64,000 nucleotides of DNA. It comes from Neisseria animaloris (GTDB lineage: Bacteria; Pseudomonadota; Gammaproteobacteria; Burkholderiales; Neisseriaceae). Made by a program: the position numbers and the translations under genes. Positions 36,126 to 44,564 of the stretch are shown piece after piece; position 1 is the stretch's first letter; every line of letters starts with the position of its first letter. The notes under the pieces were generated by a model. The model was not told where the DNA came from. It saw only the letters and a list, made by a program, of their open reading frames with translations, and did no database searches. The stretch is from contig NZ_LR134440.1 of the NCBI RefSeq assembly GCF_900637855.1, positions 806,001 through 870,000 of the forward strand, given 5' to 3'.

Positions 36126-36407
36126 TCACTTCCTAAGAGCTTTTGAGAGCTTTTGCATTGTAGTGAGCAAACCCAATGCGAATATAGTTGCGATTAGAGT
36201 AAACAAAAATTCTTTATGAGAAGCTAATTTACTTTCTGCAAATTTTATCAAATCTGCTTCATTCGATAACCCATTAGATAAAAGCATCGCTACACAGAAA
36301 AAAATTAATACTTGTGTAAAAAAAGCCGCCAATTCTTCAATAAGAAAATGTAATTTATTCATTTCTGGATTGAATACATTTACATCGTTTTCCGCTTTAC
36401 CACTCAC
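36126..36407 (-). CDS. Unrecognised small membrane protein (93 aa) between yejE and yejF
   Basis: A 93-residue product with a charged N-terminus (MSGKAENDVNVFNPEMNK), a hydrophobic helix (about 30-47, FFTQVLIFFCVAMLLSNGL) and a second (about 69-83, FLFTLIATIFALGLL). It ends in a basic tail (QKLSKALRK). A GGAG-like site (AAGGAGCATTTAAGGTGAGT) precedes it. It is AT-rich, 10 bp from the next small gene and 31 bp from yejE. No known family; it may be a modulator, a toxin/immunity-type protein or cargo. Confidence 0.7.
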   Translation of the reverse strand: MSGKAENDVNVFNPEMNKLHFLIEELAAFFTQVLIFFCVAMLLSNGLSNEADLIKFAESKLASHKEFLFTLIATIFALGLLTTMQKLSKALRK

Positions 36408-36438
36408 CTTAAATGCTCCTTATTAAAAATACTTTCAA

Positions 36439-37461
36439 CTATGTCCGCGCCCTAACGTCAAACGCATACCGCAGCCCTTCGCCTATCATCACCAGCAGCA
36501 ACAGCATCACCGTCAGCGCGCCGACGGCCGATAGGCCTATCCACCATGCGTCGAGATTGTCTTTGCCTTGCGCCAGCAATTCGCCCAAGCTGGCTTGCGA
36601 AGCGGGTACGCCCAAGCCAAGGAAGTCAAGGCTGGTTAAGGCCAGCACCGCGCCGGAAATGCGGAACGGCAGAAACGCCAGCACCGGCGTTAAGCTGTTG
36701 GGCAAAATGTGCCGCCACATAATCGTGCGGTTGCCCACGCCCATGCTTTTCGCCGCCAGCACATAATCGGCCTGTCGGTTTTTGAGAAACTCGGCGCGCA
36801 CATAGTCCGACAAGCCCATCCAACCGAACAGAGACAGAATCACCAGCAGCACCAGCAGGCCGGGATTGAAAAACGAAGATAAGATAATCAGCAAATAAAG
36901 TTCGGGCAGCCCGCCCCAAATTTCGAGAAACCGCTGCATCACCAAATCAACCTTGCCGCCGAAATAGCCTTGTACCGCGCCTGCCAGCACGCCGATAAGG
37001 GTGGTTACGGCGGTTAAGGCCAGCGCAAACAGCAGCGAATCGCGAAAGCCGTACACCAACCGCGCCAACACGTCGCGCCCGCGGTCGTCGGTGCCGAGCC
37101 AATGGGTTTCAGACGGCCTTGCAGGGTCTGGCTGCGTGTCGAAATCGTTGAGGGTGTCGGCATCATAAGGGTTGGGCAGATACACGGCGTAGTTGCCGTT
37201 GGTAGTGATATTTTGCCGCACCAAAGGGTCGAGGTAATCTGCTGGCGTGTCGAAATCGCCGCCGAACTCGGTTTCATGATAGGTGTTGACGAGCGGGAAG
37301 TAATATTGGCCGTTGTAGTGTATCCATAACGGTTTGTCGTTGCTCCAAAGCGGCGCGGCCAAAGCAATCACAAACAACACGGCCAGCAGCCTCAAGGCCA
37401 GCCAGCCGCGTTTGTGTTGTTTGAATGCCTGCCATGTGGTTCGTAAGGAATCAAGTCGCAT
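36439..37461 (-). CDS. yejE: Peptide ABC transporter permease YejE
   Basis: A 340-residue inner-membrane permease. It has an N-terminal membrane helix, a long periplasmic insert (about 45-115, with PLWIHYNGQYYFPLVNTYHETEFGG region) characteristic of YejE, and five further helices. The ATPase-contact loop is YVLAAKSMGVGNRTIMWRHILPNSLTPVL. YejB, its partner, is 1.1 kb upstream and separated by three genes on the other strand, so the usual yejB-yejE operon is split. An uptake sequence within the periplasmic insert near 37112 encodes part of ARPSETHW. Confidence 0.92.
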   Translation of the reverse strand: MRLDSLRTTWQAFKQHKRGWLALRLLAVLFVIALAAPLWSNDKPLWIHYNGQYYFPLVNTYHETEFGGDFDTPADYLDPLVRQNITTNGNYAVYLPNPYDADTLNDFDTQPDPARPSETHWLGTDDRGRDVLARLVYGFRDSLLFALALTAVTTLIGVLAGAVQGYFGGKVDLVMQRFLEIWGGLPELYLLIILSSFFNPGLLVLLVILSLFGWMGLSDYVRAEFLKNRQADYVLAAKSMGVGNRTIMWRHILPNSLTPVLAFLPFRISGAVLALTSLDFLGLGVPASQASLGELLAQGKDNLDAWWIGLSAVGALTVMLLLLVMIGEGLRYAFDVRART

Positions 37462-37592
37462 ATCATTAACCGTAATAAAAACCGTGGAAAAGGATAACGG
37501 TTTTCAGACGGCCCTGCCACAGCAATTTGTGTTTATACTGTTAAATGTGAGCGGAATATGGAATTTCCGCCTATTGTCGATAAGGAATAGAA

Positions 37593-37898
37593 ATGAAAAA
37601 ATTACTGCAAATGCATTTTAGCTTTCGCGGGCCGTTCGGTTCGGAAATGGCCGACCAACTGCGCGAACTTGCCGAATCGATTAATCAGGAGCCGGGCTTT
37701 ATTTGGAAAGTATGGACGGAAAGCGAGAAAAACCAAGAGGCCGGCGGAATTTATCTTTTTGAAAACGAAGAAACCGCTCTGGCCTATGTGGAAAAGCATT
37801 CTGCCCGCTTAAAAACATTCGGCATCAACGAAATAATCTATAAAATCTTTGATATTAACGAACCGCTCACGCTGATTAACCGTGGCAAAGTGGATTAA
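37593..37898 (+). CDS. ydhR: YdhR-family putative monooxygenase
   Basis: A 101-residue ferredoxin-like-fold protein. It closely follows E. coli YdhR along the length: [55 protein letters not shown]. YdhR is a dimer resembling antibiotic-biosynthesis monooxygenases; its physiological role is unknown. The gene is on the opposite strand to yejE and yejB and is followed by a DUS hairpin. Confidence 0.88.
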   Translation: MKKLLQMHFSFRGPFGSEMADQLRELAESINQEPGFIWKVWTESEKNQEAGGIYLFENEETALAYVEKHSARLKTFGINEIIYKIFDINEPLTLINRGKVD

Positions 37899-37924
37899 TC
37901 ATCCTTATTTTTTCAACACCTTAA

Positions 37925-37960
37925 AGGCCGTCTGAAAAGCCGCATTATTTCAGACGGCCT
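37925..37960 (+). terminator. DUS-pair terminator after the ydhR-like gene
   Basis: 13-bp arms with a 10-nt loop, 27 bp past the stop codon at 37898. Confidence 0.75.
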
Positions 37961-38040
37961 ATTCCCGACTGTCGGCACCGCTCTTTTCGGCATCGGCCGA
38001 ACTACTTTTTGCCGCTTAAATACGGACATCGCAAAATATG

Positions 38041-38085
38041 TTGATAACTATTCTCAAATTGTCTATAATGTTACGCCATAACATT
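38041..38085 (+). promoter_or_regulatory. Sigma-70 promoter overlapped by a Zur-like box
   Basis: TTGATA (38041-38046) and TATAAT (38064-38069) with 17-bp spacing form a near-consensus promoter. The palindrome AATGTTACGCCATAACATT (38067-38085, perfect 7-bp arms) overlaps the -10 and start region and matches the AATGTTA-N5-TAACATT form of Zur operators. Zinc-dependent repression of the following ribosomal protein genes is expected. Confidence 0.75.
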
Positions 38086-38102
38086 TGAGAGAGGATTGAT
38101 TA

Positions 38103-38378
38103 ATGAAACCGAATCTGCACCCCGAAAACTACCGCACCGTATTATTCTACGACAGCGGTGCCGACGAAGGCTGGCTCATCCGCTCGTGCGCCGATACCCA
38201 CGGCAAAACGATGAAATGGAAAGATGGCAACGAATACCCCGTATTCATGCTCGATACTTCTTCCGCATCCCATCCGGTATACACCGGCAAACAACGCCAG
38301 TTCCACACCGAAGGACGCGCCAGCAAATTCAACCAACGCTATCAATCGATGATGGGCACACTCAGAAAGGACAAATAA
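38103..38378 (+). CDS. rpmE2: Ribosomal protein bL31, type B (zinc-independent)
   Basis: A 91-residue large-subunit protein that replaces the zinc-binding form of L31 when zinc is scarce. It starts [20 protein letters not shown] and ends [18 protein letters not shown], as type B forms do, and lacks the CxxC zinc site (its only cysteine is in IRSCAD). It is co-transcribed with rpmJ2; the stop overlaps the rpmJ2 start (TAATG). Confidence 0.95.
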   Translation: MKPNLHPENYRTVLFYDSGADEGWLIRSCADTHGKTMKWKDGNEYPVFMLDTSSASHPVYTGKQRQFHTEGRASKFNQRYQSMMGTLRKDK

Positions 38379-38503
38379 TGCAAGTATTATCTTCGCTGAA
38401 AACGGCTAAAAAACGCCATCGCGACTGCCAGATCGTACGCCGCAAGGGTAAAGTTTATGTAATCTGCAAAAGCAACCCGCGTTTTAAAGCCCGCCAGCGT
38501 TAA
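38378..38503 (+). CDS. rpmJ2: Ribosomal protein bL36, type B (zinc-independent)
   Basis: A 41-residue protein ([18 protein letters not shown] to NPRFKARQR) matching the alternative L36 (YkgO type), which lacks the full Cys3His zinc site. Its ATG overlaps the rpmE2 stop by one base, so translation is coupled. The rpmE2-rpmJ2 pair behind a Zur-like box is the standard zinc-sparing arrangement. Confidence 0.95.
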   Translation: MQVLSSLKTAKKRHRDCQIVRRKGKVYVICKSNPRFKARQR

Positions 38504-38520
38504 ATGCGTTTGGATATGTC

Positions 38521-38552
38521 AAAGGCCGTCTGAAACTTTTCAGACGGCCTTT
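38521..38552. terminator. Bidirectional DUS-pair terminator between rpmJ2 and yejB
   Basis: 15-bp arms (AAAGGCCGTCTGAAA) with a 2-nt loop, between converging genes. Confidence 0.8.
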
Positions 38553-38564
38553 GCGTATATTCTG

Positions 38565-39617
38565 CTACTTCTGCCCGCCGAAGTGAATGCGGGGATCCAC
38601 CCACGAATAAGAAATATCCGACAGCAATTTCGCCAACAGCCCCATCAGCGTAAACACATACAATGTGCCCATCACCACCGGATAATCGCGTTTAATTACC
38701 GATTCATAAGAAAGCAAACCCAAGCCGTCGAGCGAAAACAGCGTTTCAATCAACAGGCTGCCGGTAAAAAGTGCGCCTATAAAGGCGGCGGGGAAACCGG
38801 TAATCAGCGGAATCATGGCGTTGCGGAACACATGTTTCATTAAAATCTGCTTTTCCGGCAAACCTTTGGCTCGGGCGGTGTACACATACTGGCGGTGGAT
38901 TTCTTCGAGAAACACATTTTTGGTAAGCACCATCATCACCGCCAGATTGCCAGCCACCGAGGCGGTAATCGGCAAAGCCATGTGCCACAGATAATCGGTT
39001 ATTTTCGCGCCCCAACTGAGCGTTTCCCAATCATCACTCACCAAACCACCCTGCGGAAACCATGCGAAAAAGCTGCCGCCGCCGAACAACACCAGCAACA
39101 CCAAACCCAGCACAAAAGGCGGAATGGTGTAGCCCACCAAAATCACCATGCCGGAAACCATATCGAACCGCGAACCGTCGCGCACCGCCTTCACGATACC
39201 CAACGGAATACAGATTAAATAAGTTAGAAAAAACGTCCACAACCCCAAGCTCATCGACACCGGCATTTTTTCCTTTACCAGCTCGAACACGGTTTGGTGG
39301 TGGAAAAAACTTTCGCCCAAATCAAAACGGGCAAAACGCCACACCATATCGAAAAAGCGCGTGAGCGGCGGTTTGTCGAAACCGTATAAAGCATTGAGCG
39401 CGGCCATATCGTCGGCACTCAAGCCGCCCCCGCGCTTCAATATGCTGTCGGTCTGTGCTGCCGTTTCGCCGCCTACTCCTCCGCCTTGCGTGAGCTGCTG
39501 CACCATCTGTTCCACCGGCCCGCCGGGTACGAACTGGATCACGGCAAACGTTACCGCCAAGATGCCCAACAGCGTAGGCACCAACAAGAGCAGACGATGA
39601 AAAATATACCGCCACAT
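38565..39617 (-). CDS. yejB: Peptide ABC transporter permease YejB
   Basis: A 350-residue permease. The N-terminal helix FHRLLLLVPTLLGILAVTFAVIQFVPGGPVEQM is typical of oligopeptide permease B proteins, and a YejB-type insert with a glycine-rich section (QLTQGGGVGGETAAQ) follows. The ATPase-contact loop is YVYTARAKGLPEKQILMKHVFRNAMIPLI. It should pair with YejE and YejF, but three oppositely oriented genes lie in between. No yejA binding-protein gene is in the window. Confidence 0.92.
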   Translation of the reverse strand: MWRYIFHRLLLLVPTLLGILAVTFAVIQFVPGGPVEQMVQQLTQGGGVGGETAAQTDSILKRGGGLSADDMAALNALYGFDKPPLTRFFDMVWRFARFDLGESFFHHQTVFELVKEKMPVSMSLGLWTFFLTYLICIPLGIVKAVRDGSRFDMVSGMVILVGYTIPPFVLGLVLLVLFGGGSFFAWFPQGGLVSDDWETLSWGAKITDYLWHMALPITASVAGNLAVMMVLTKNVFLEEIHRQYVYTARAKGLPEKQILMKHVFRNAMIPLITGFPAAFIGALFTGSLLIETLFSLDGLGLLSYESVIKRDYPVVMGTLYVFTLMGLLAKLLSDISYSWVDPRIHFGGQK

Positions 39618-39662
39618 AGGGTTTTATCCGAAATCAAAAGATGCAGGCATCTTATCATATTG

Positions 39663-39698
39663 AGGCCGTCTGAAAAGATTGGCTTTTTCAGACGGCCT
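39663..39698 (-). terminator. DUS-pair terminator after the GlcD-like oxidase gene
   Basis: 14-bp arms with an 8-nt loop, about 95 bp past the stop at 39794 and before yejB. Confidence 0.7.
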
Positions 39699-39793
39699 TT
39701 GATAAGGATTCGATATTTTATTGCCGTTCGGAAGGCTCTGCCGATGCCGGAGCGGTGTTATTGCGGAAACAGCATATGGCAAAGATTTTCCGG

Positions 39794-41173
39794 CTACGGT
39801 AACAGCTTATCGGCATTTAGAATATTATGCGGATCAAGTTGGACTTTGATGGCACGCATCAACGCAATCTCCGCTTCACTGCGCACCCGCGGCAGCCAAT
39901 GTTTTTTTACTTTACCGATGCCGTGTTCCGCCGCAATCGTGCCGTTGCAGGCCAAAACATTTTCGTAAACAATGGTATTTACCGCATCTTCATATGCATA
40001 TACGTCGTTGCTTAACACTTGCGGCAAAAACGTATTGTAATGCAGGCTGCCGTCTCCCAGATGCCCGAATACCACTATCCGGATATCGTCAAAGGCCGTC
40101 TGAAGTGCCGCGCCGCAAGATTCTACAAATTCGGCAACACGGGCAATCGGTACGGCAATATCATGCTTGATGCTTGCACCCAAACTGCGCTGCGAGGCGG
40201 AAATATTCTCACGCAAAGTCCATAATTCGTTACGGTCGGTTTCGGAATAGGCCAAAACAGTATTTTCAAACCCCTGCTCAAACAGGAATTCCGCCAACAG
40301 ATTGCCCAAATCACCCCGCTCCACCGAATCGGTAAGCTCTAACAACACATGCCATTCTGCATCGGTAGGCGGCTGGAGACGGCTGAAATCCGACGACAGC
40401 GACAATGCAAAACCGCTAACCAGCTCGAAGCTGCACAAACGTTCGGCAAACTTTCCCTGCATCAAGGTCAGCAGCTCCACCGCCCGTCCGATTGAATCCA
40501 CGCCCACCCAAGCGGTTTCCGTGGTTTTCGGTTGGGCAAACAGTTTCAACGTCGCTCCTGTGATAATGCCCAAGGTTCCTTCACTACCGATAAATAAATG
40601 CCGCAAATCGTAACCGGTGGTATTTTTATGCAACGGATGCAGATGCGACACCAGTTTGCCGTTGGGAAGCACCACTTCCAAACCCAGTACCAAATCGCGC
40701 ATGGTTCCGTAACGTAACACATTCAAACCGCCTGCATTACACGCAATATTCCCACCAATCTGGCACGAACCTTCGCTCGCCAAGCTCAGCGGAAACAACC
40801 GGCCTGCGCTTTCCGCTGCTTCCTGCACTTTCTGCAACACCACTCCTGCATCTACAGTGATGGCATTGTCGGCCAAATTGATTTCCCTGATCCGGTTCAG
40901 TTTGGAAAGATTCAACAGTACCCCGCCCTCAGGCACTGCGGCACCGCACAAACCCGTATTCCCTCCTTGGGGAGTTACCGCAATTCTATTGTCAAAACAA
41001 AAGCGCATCAGTTTTTGCACCTGCTCCACACTCTGCGGCTGTGCAACGATATCCGCCCTACCCCGATAACGGCCGCGCTGGTCGGTGAGCCATACGGCAG
41101 CGTCTTCAACCACTCCTATCTCGTTTTCCGCTAAAAATCTTTCCAATTTTTGTTGTAGTGTTTGTCGGTTCAT
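39794..41173 (-). CDS. FAD-linked 2-hydroxyacid oxidase (GlcD / D-2-hydroxyglutarate dehydrogenase type)
   Basis: A 459-residue flavoenzyme of the PCMH-type FAD family. Motifs are AVTPQGGNTGLCGAAVPEGG and GGNIACNAGGLNVLRYGTMRD (FAD binding), then FGHLGDGSLHYN and AAEHGIGKVKK in the C-terminal FAD-oxidase domain, the latter typical of D-2-hydroxyglutarate and D-lactate dehydrogenases. The exact hydroxyacid is unknown. It is distinct from the quinone-type Dld at 32.1-33.8 kb. Confidence 0.85.
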   Translation of the reverse strand: MNRQTLQQKLERFLAENEIGVVEDAAVWLTDQRGRYRGRADIVAQPQSVEQVQKLMRFCFDNRIAVTPQGGNTGLCGAAVPEGGVLLNLSKLNRIREINLADNAITVDAGVVLQKVQEAAESAGRLFPLSLASEGSCQIGGNIACNAGGLNVLRYGTMRDLVLGLEVVLPNGKLVSHLHPLHKNTTGYDLRHLFIGSEGTLGIITGATLKLFAQPKTTETAWVGVDSIGRAVELLTLMQGKFAERLCSFELVSGFALSLSSDFSRLQPPTDAEWHVLLELTDSVERGDLGNLLAEFLFEQGFENTVLAYSETDRNELWTLRENISASQRSLGASIKHDIAVPIARVAEFVESCGAALQTAFDDIRIVVFGHLGDGSLHYNTFLPQVLSNDVYAYEDAVNTIVYENVLACNGTIAAEHGIGKVKKHWLPRVRSEAEIALMRAIKVQLDPHNILNADKLLP

Positions 41174-41336
41174 GATTTACCCGATTTCATTGATAGTAAA
41201 GATAAGGCCGTCTGAAAACTCTGTTTTCAACAACAAGCCTGATGAATTGCCAACATCGGAAACAATCTATTCCGCCATGCGCAGATATTCATACCTATCA
41301 TATAATACAACCAAATCAACTTTAAAACGGCAAAAC

Positions 41337-41372
41337 AAAAAGCAGGATACTTATTCAAGTATCCTGCTTTTT
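41337..41372. terminator. Terminator between the Ala-rich lipoprotein gene and the oxidase gene
   Basis: Perfect 15-bp arms (AAAAGCAGGATACTT and complement) with loop ATTC and A/T runs on both sides. It lies 24 bp past the lipoprotein stop and contains no DUS. Confidence 0.85.
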
Positions 41373-41395
41373 ATTGTATCTGTACCAAATAAAAA

Positions 41396-41698
41396 TTATT
41401 TAGCAGCTTCGGCGGATGCAGCAGCTTCAACGGCGGATGCAGCGGCTTCAGCAGCGGAGGCAGCTTCAGCAACGGCGGCAGAGGCATCGGCAGCACCTTC
41501 TGCAACGGCTTTTTGTGCGTCGGCAGCAGCTTCTGAAGCTGCAGTAGAAGCCTCAACAGCGGCTTCTGAAGCCGCAGATGCTGCTTCTGTTACTGCTTCA
41601 GATGCTTTAGCAGCGGCATCTTGAGCTTTTTCTGCATTTCCACCACAAGCAGCTAAAAACAAAGACATCAGGGCAGCAGCAAACAATGATTTTTTCAT
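41396..41698 (-). CDS. Alanine-rich low-complexity lipoprotein
   Basis: A 100-residue product with a lipoprotein signal (MKKSLFAAALMSLFLAACGG, lipidated Cys18). The mature part is about 80 residues made almost wholly of Ala, Glu, Ser and Val in heptad-like AAxAASEA units, so it should form a long amphipathic helix or coiled coil at the membrane. The make-up recalls small surface lipoproteins of Neisseria, but I cannot name a homolog. The repetitive GCA/GCT codons could vary in number between strains. It is monocistronic. Confidence 0.8.
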   Translation of the reverse strand: MKKSLFAAALMSLFLAACGGNAEKAQDAAAKASEAVTEAASAASEAAVEASTAASEAAADAQKAVAEGAADASAAVAEAASAAEAAASAVEAAASAEAAK

Positions 41699-42182
41699 TT
41701 TAAATACCTTTTAAATCGACTTAAATAAAGTTTAAAAAAACAAAGGGTCATAACCTTTATCAGGCAGACCTTATTTAGGAATTCATTACCGAATCCTCAT
41801 ACGATTATGTCCGGCACAATATGCCGGTACAACATAACAGTATCCGAGCACCAGCAAGAACATGATGCTTAGTCATATGGAAGCATAAATAAGTTCAAAA
41901 GAAATAGTCTTTTTTACCGCAAAATTCCCGTGAAAATTTAAGTTCGCATTGATATTTCAAAAGATTTAAGCACAAGGCAATAAAAAAACATTTTTTGATG
42001 CATAACAAAATTTTTTATCTTTTTATTGAGAAGTTACAAATAAATAATAATAATTTTAAAAACATCGTCATACCCAACTGTTTTATTCGCATTACCGGTA
42101 CAAACTCTCAGGGCAGGCACAGTTAATGCTGTGCTACAATAATCGAGATTTTCCATTTCCAAATAATAAAAGGATTTTTAAA
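41699..42182. other. AT-rich gap without recognised features
   Basis: About 480 bp between the lipoprotein gene and slyD, which are divergent, so both promoters should lie here. I see only AT-rich sequence; no repeats, RNA genes or coding frames are supported. Confidence 0.6.
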
Positions 42183-42662
42183 ATGACCATCCAAAAAAAT
42201 TCCGTCGTTTCCCTTCACTACGAAATGTATGATGTCAACGACCAGCTACTCGATAAAACCGAGCAGCCCATTGTTTATTTGCACGGCGGTTACGACGGTA
42301 TTTTCCCATTGGTGGAGGAAGCGTTGCACGGCAAAAACGTGGGGGATGTGGTAGACGTGATTTTGTCTCCCGATGATGCTTTCGGCGAGCAAGACCCCGA
42401 ATTGGTACGCATTGAAAGCGTAGACGTTTTTCCGGTGGAAGTCGAAGTAGGTATGATGTTTGAAGCCGACGATCCCGAAACCGGCGACATTTGGGTTTAC
42501 CGTGTAACCGATGTTGCCGACGGCAAAGCCGTAGTAGACGGCAACCATCCGCTGGCAGGCATGAAAATCCGCTTCAAAGCCACTGTAGAAAGCGTACGTG
42601 ATGCGGAACAAGAAGAAATCGAACACGGCCATGTTCACGGCGAGCACGGCCATCATCACTAA
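42183..42662 (+). CDS. slyD: FKBP-type peptidyl-prolyl isomerase, SlyD-like
   Basis: A 159-residue protein-folding helper with prolyl isomerase and nickel-binding features. It begins MTIQKNSVVSLHYEMYD, has the FKBP core split by an insert-in-flap domain (LSPDDAFGEQDPELVRIESVDVF), and NHPLAGMKIRFKATV, and ends in a histidine-rich metal-binding tail (HGHVHGEHGHHH). ATG 42183 was chosen because upstream residues from 42126 are not family-like. Confidence 0.93.
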   Translation: MTIQKNSVVSLHYEMYDVNDQLLDKTEQPIVYLHGGYDGIFPLVEEALHGKNVGDVVDVILSPDDAFGEQDPELVRIESVDVFPVEVEVGMMFEADDPETGDIWVYRVTDVADGKAVVDGNHPLAGMKIRFKATVESVRDAEQEEIEHGHVHGEHGHHH

Positions 42663-42705
42663 ATCGCCGCTTTCCGACACTTTTTGAAAAGATTGTTTAT
42701 CGGCT

Positions 42706-42744
42706 GTAAAAAGGCCGTCTGAAAATTTCAGACGGCCTTTTTAC
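42706..42744. terminator. Bidirectional extended DUS hairpin between slyD and the nucleotidase gene
   Basis: 19-bp perfect arms (42706-42724 and 42726-42744) with a single-base loop and T-runs on both strands. Confidence 0.8.
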
Positions 42745-42745
42745 A

Positions 42746-44383
42746 TTAATCCGCCAACACTTTGAATTCGCCTTGCGGCATGAATTTCGTGGCATCCAAC
42801 GGAGAGTGTTTTTCAAAATACTGTTTCAGAATCTCGGCATCAACGAATCCGGTATTGACGTACTTCGGATGGTCGGACACTTTCGGATAACCATCTCCGC
42901 CCGAAGCCAGATAGCTTGAAATACTCAAGCGATAAGTTTTGCTGTCGTCTACCGGTTGTCCGCCAACACGAATATCGCCGACCTGCTCGTTCTTATAATT
43001 AACACTCAAGCCGACATTGTCAAACTGGGGATAACCACCGGAACCGCGTTGTTTCAAACCCACAACTTTAAGATAGCTTTTCAGCTCGCTGCCGGTTAAA
43101 TCGACATAACTCACGATATTACCGAACGGTTGCGTTTTCAAAATACTTTTATAGGTTACATCGCCGGCAGGAATCGAATCGCGGATACCGCCGCTGTTTA
43201 CAATAGCCAGATCCGCACGGGTCTGTTCGCGTTGCGCGTGGGCAATCAAACGTCCCAGATTGGTTTGCTGGTGGCGGGCAAGACTGCGGTCCCCTTCAAG
43301 TTTACCGTTAACCGAACCGACTTTAACGCCGAGCAATTTATCGCCCTGCGCCTGATATTTACCCAATCTATAGGCAAGTATTTTGTCTTGTGCGATTTCG
43401 TTTTGATAAAGTTTGTATTCAGTTTTGCCGTCGGCGGTTTTTACTTCGTATTTCAAATTGACCGGAATCAGACGGTAAGATTTAAGGGTTAGTTTTCCGT
43501 CTTTAAATTCAAAGTCGGCGCGCCCCAAATATTTACCCCACTCTCCGGCCTGCATAATCCATGTGCCGTTTTGATAGTCCGGACGGCAATCGTCTCCCGG
43601 TTTATAAGGTTCTTTCAGACGGCCTGCCTCATCCAAACAAACGGCCGTATGGCTGTGGCCGCCGATAATCATGTGGAAAGACTGTTTCGGCAGGCCACGC
43701 GCCAAAGAAACGTCCCCGGGAGCGTTGTAACCGTGTTTGCCGTCGTGATAATAGCCCAGATGGGTCAGCGCAATTTTGATGTCGGGCTTGCGTGCATCTA
43801 CTTCTTTTAAGACGGCCTCTGCTGCTTTTTGGGACGGTTCGAACACGACTTCAGTTGTGTATTCGGGGTTGCCTATCGTGGCGGTATCTTCGGTCGTCAA
43901 ACCTACAATCGCAATTTTCAAACCGTTTTTCCTCAAAATAACATAAGGTTTGACCAGCGGCTTGCCGTTTTTCTTCCAACGGGCATTGGCGGAAAGAAAT
44001 GGAAATTTTGCCCATTTTTCCTGCATATCTAAAATCTGTAACGGATTATCGAACTCATGGTTTCCTAAAGCCATCGCCGTATAACCGATAGCGTTCATGC
44101 CGGCAATATCGGGACGGGCATTCTGTATATCCGATTCAGGCACACCGGTATTGATATCTCCCGCACTCAGCACGATAACCGAACCTCCCGCTTTTCTCAC
44201 TTCCCTTTTAATCTGCTTTACCAAAGTCTGATGTGCCGACAAACCGTATTCACCCTGTGCATTCTGCCAGAAACGCCCGTGCAGGTCATTGGTGTGGAGT
44301 ACGGTCAGAGAGTAAGTTTTACCGGGTTGGTAGGCATGGGCAAGCGCAGGCAGTAACAATGCCATCAATAAAGTATGTTTCAT
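42746..44383 (-). CDS. Periplasmic 5'-nucleotidase / UDP-sugar hydrolase family protein
   Basis: A 545-residue exported metallophosphatase. It has a signal peptide (about 1-17), an N-terminal calcineurin-like domain with metal motifs VLHTNDLHG, LGNHEFDNP and IIGGHSHT, and a C-terminal nucleotidase domain with NSGGIRDSIPAGDVTY and TQPFGNIV, which bind substrate. Relatives include UshA and NadN; they degrade extracellular nucleotides or NAD for salvage. The precise substrate is not resolved. Confidence 0.88.
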   Translation of the reverse strand: MKHTLLMALLLPALAHAYQPGKTYSLTVLHTNDLHGRFWQNAQGEYGLSAHQTLVKQIKREVRKAGGSVIVLSAGDINTGVPESDIQNARPDIAGMNAIGYTAMALGNHEFDNPLQILDMQEKWAKFPFLSANARWKKNGKPLVKPYVILRKNGLKIAIVGLTTEDTATIGNPEYTTEVVFEPSQKAAEAVLKEVDARKPDIKIALTHLGYYHDGKHGYNAPGDVSLARGLPKQSFHMIIGGHSHTAVCLDEAGRLKEPYKPGDDCRPDYQNGTWIMQAGEWGKYLGRADFEFKDGKLTLKSYRLIPVNLKYEVKTADGKTEYKLYQNEIAQDKILAYRLGKYQAQGDKLLGVKVGSVNGKLEGDRSLARHQQTNLGRLIAHAQREQTRADLAIVNSGGIRDSIPAGDVTYKSILKTQPFGNIVSYVDLTGSELKSYLKVVGLKQRGSGGYPQFDNVGLSVNYKNEQVGDIRVGGQPVDDSKTYRLSISSYLASGGDGYPKVSDHPKYVNTGFVDAEILKQYFEKHSPLDATKFMPQGEFKVLAD

Positions 44384-44463
44384 ATCGCAGCCTTTCTGTT
44401 ATCAAACAGATTAAAGTAGATAAAAATATTATAAATACAACAATTTAAATATCGATACCAATA

Positions 44464-44506
44464 AAAAGGCCGTCTGAAAATTCTTGAATTTTTCAGACGG
44501 CCTTTT
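44464..44506 (-). terminator. DUS-pair terminator after the DUF2169 gene
   Basis: 17-bp arms with a 9-nt loop, about 60 bp past the stop at 44565; it ends the VgrG-DUF2169 unit. Confidence 0.75.
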
Positions 44507-44564
44507 CGATTCATAAATCAGCTCCCTATTATCGGAATGATTCTAAAAACAGACAAACTTGCTG

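Noticed and set aside
38096..38377. Upstream extension of the rpmJ2 frame across rpmE2
   Set aside because: Only the last 41 codons match L36; the rest overlaps rpmE2 out of frame.
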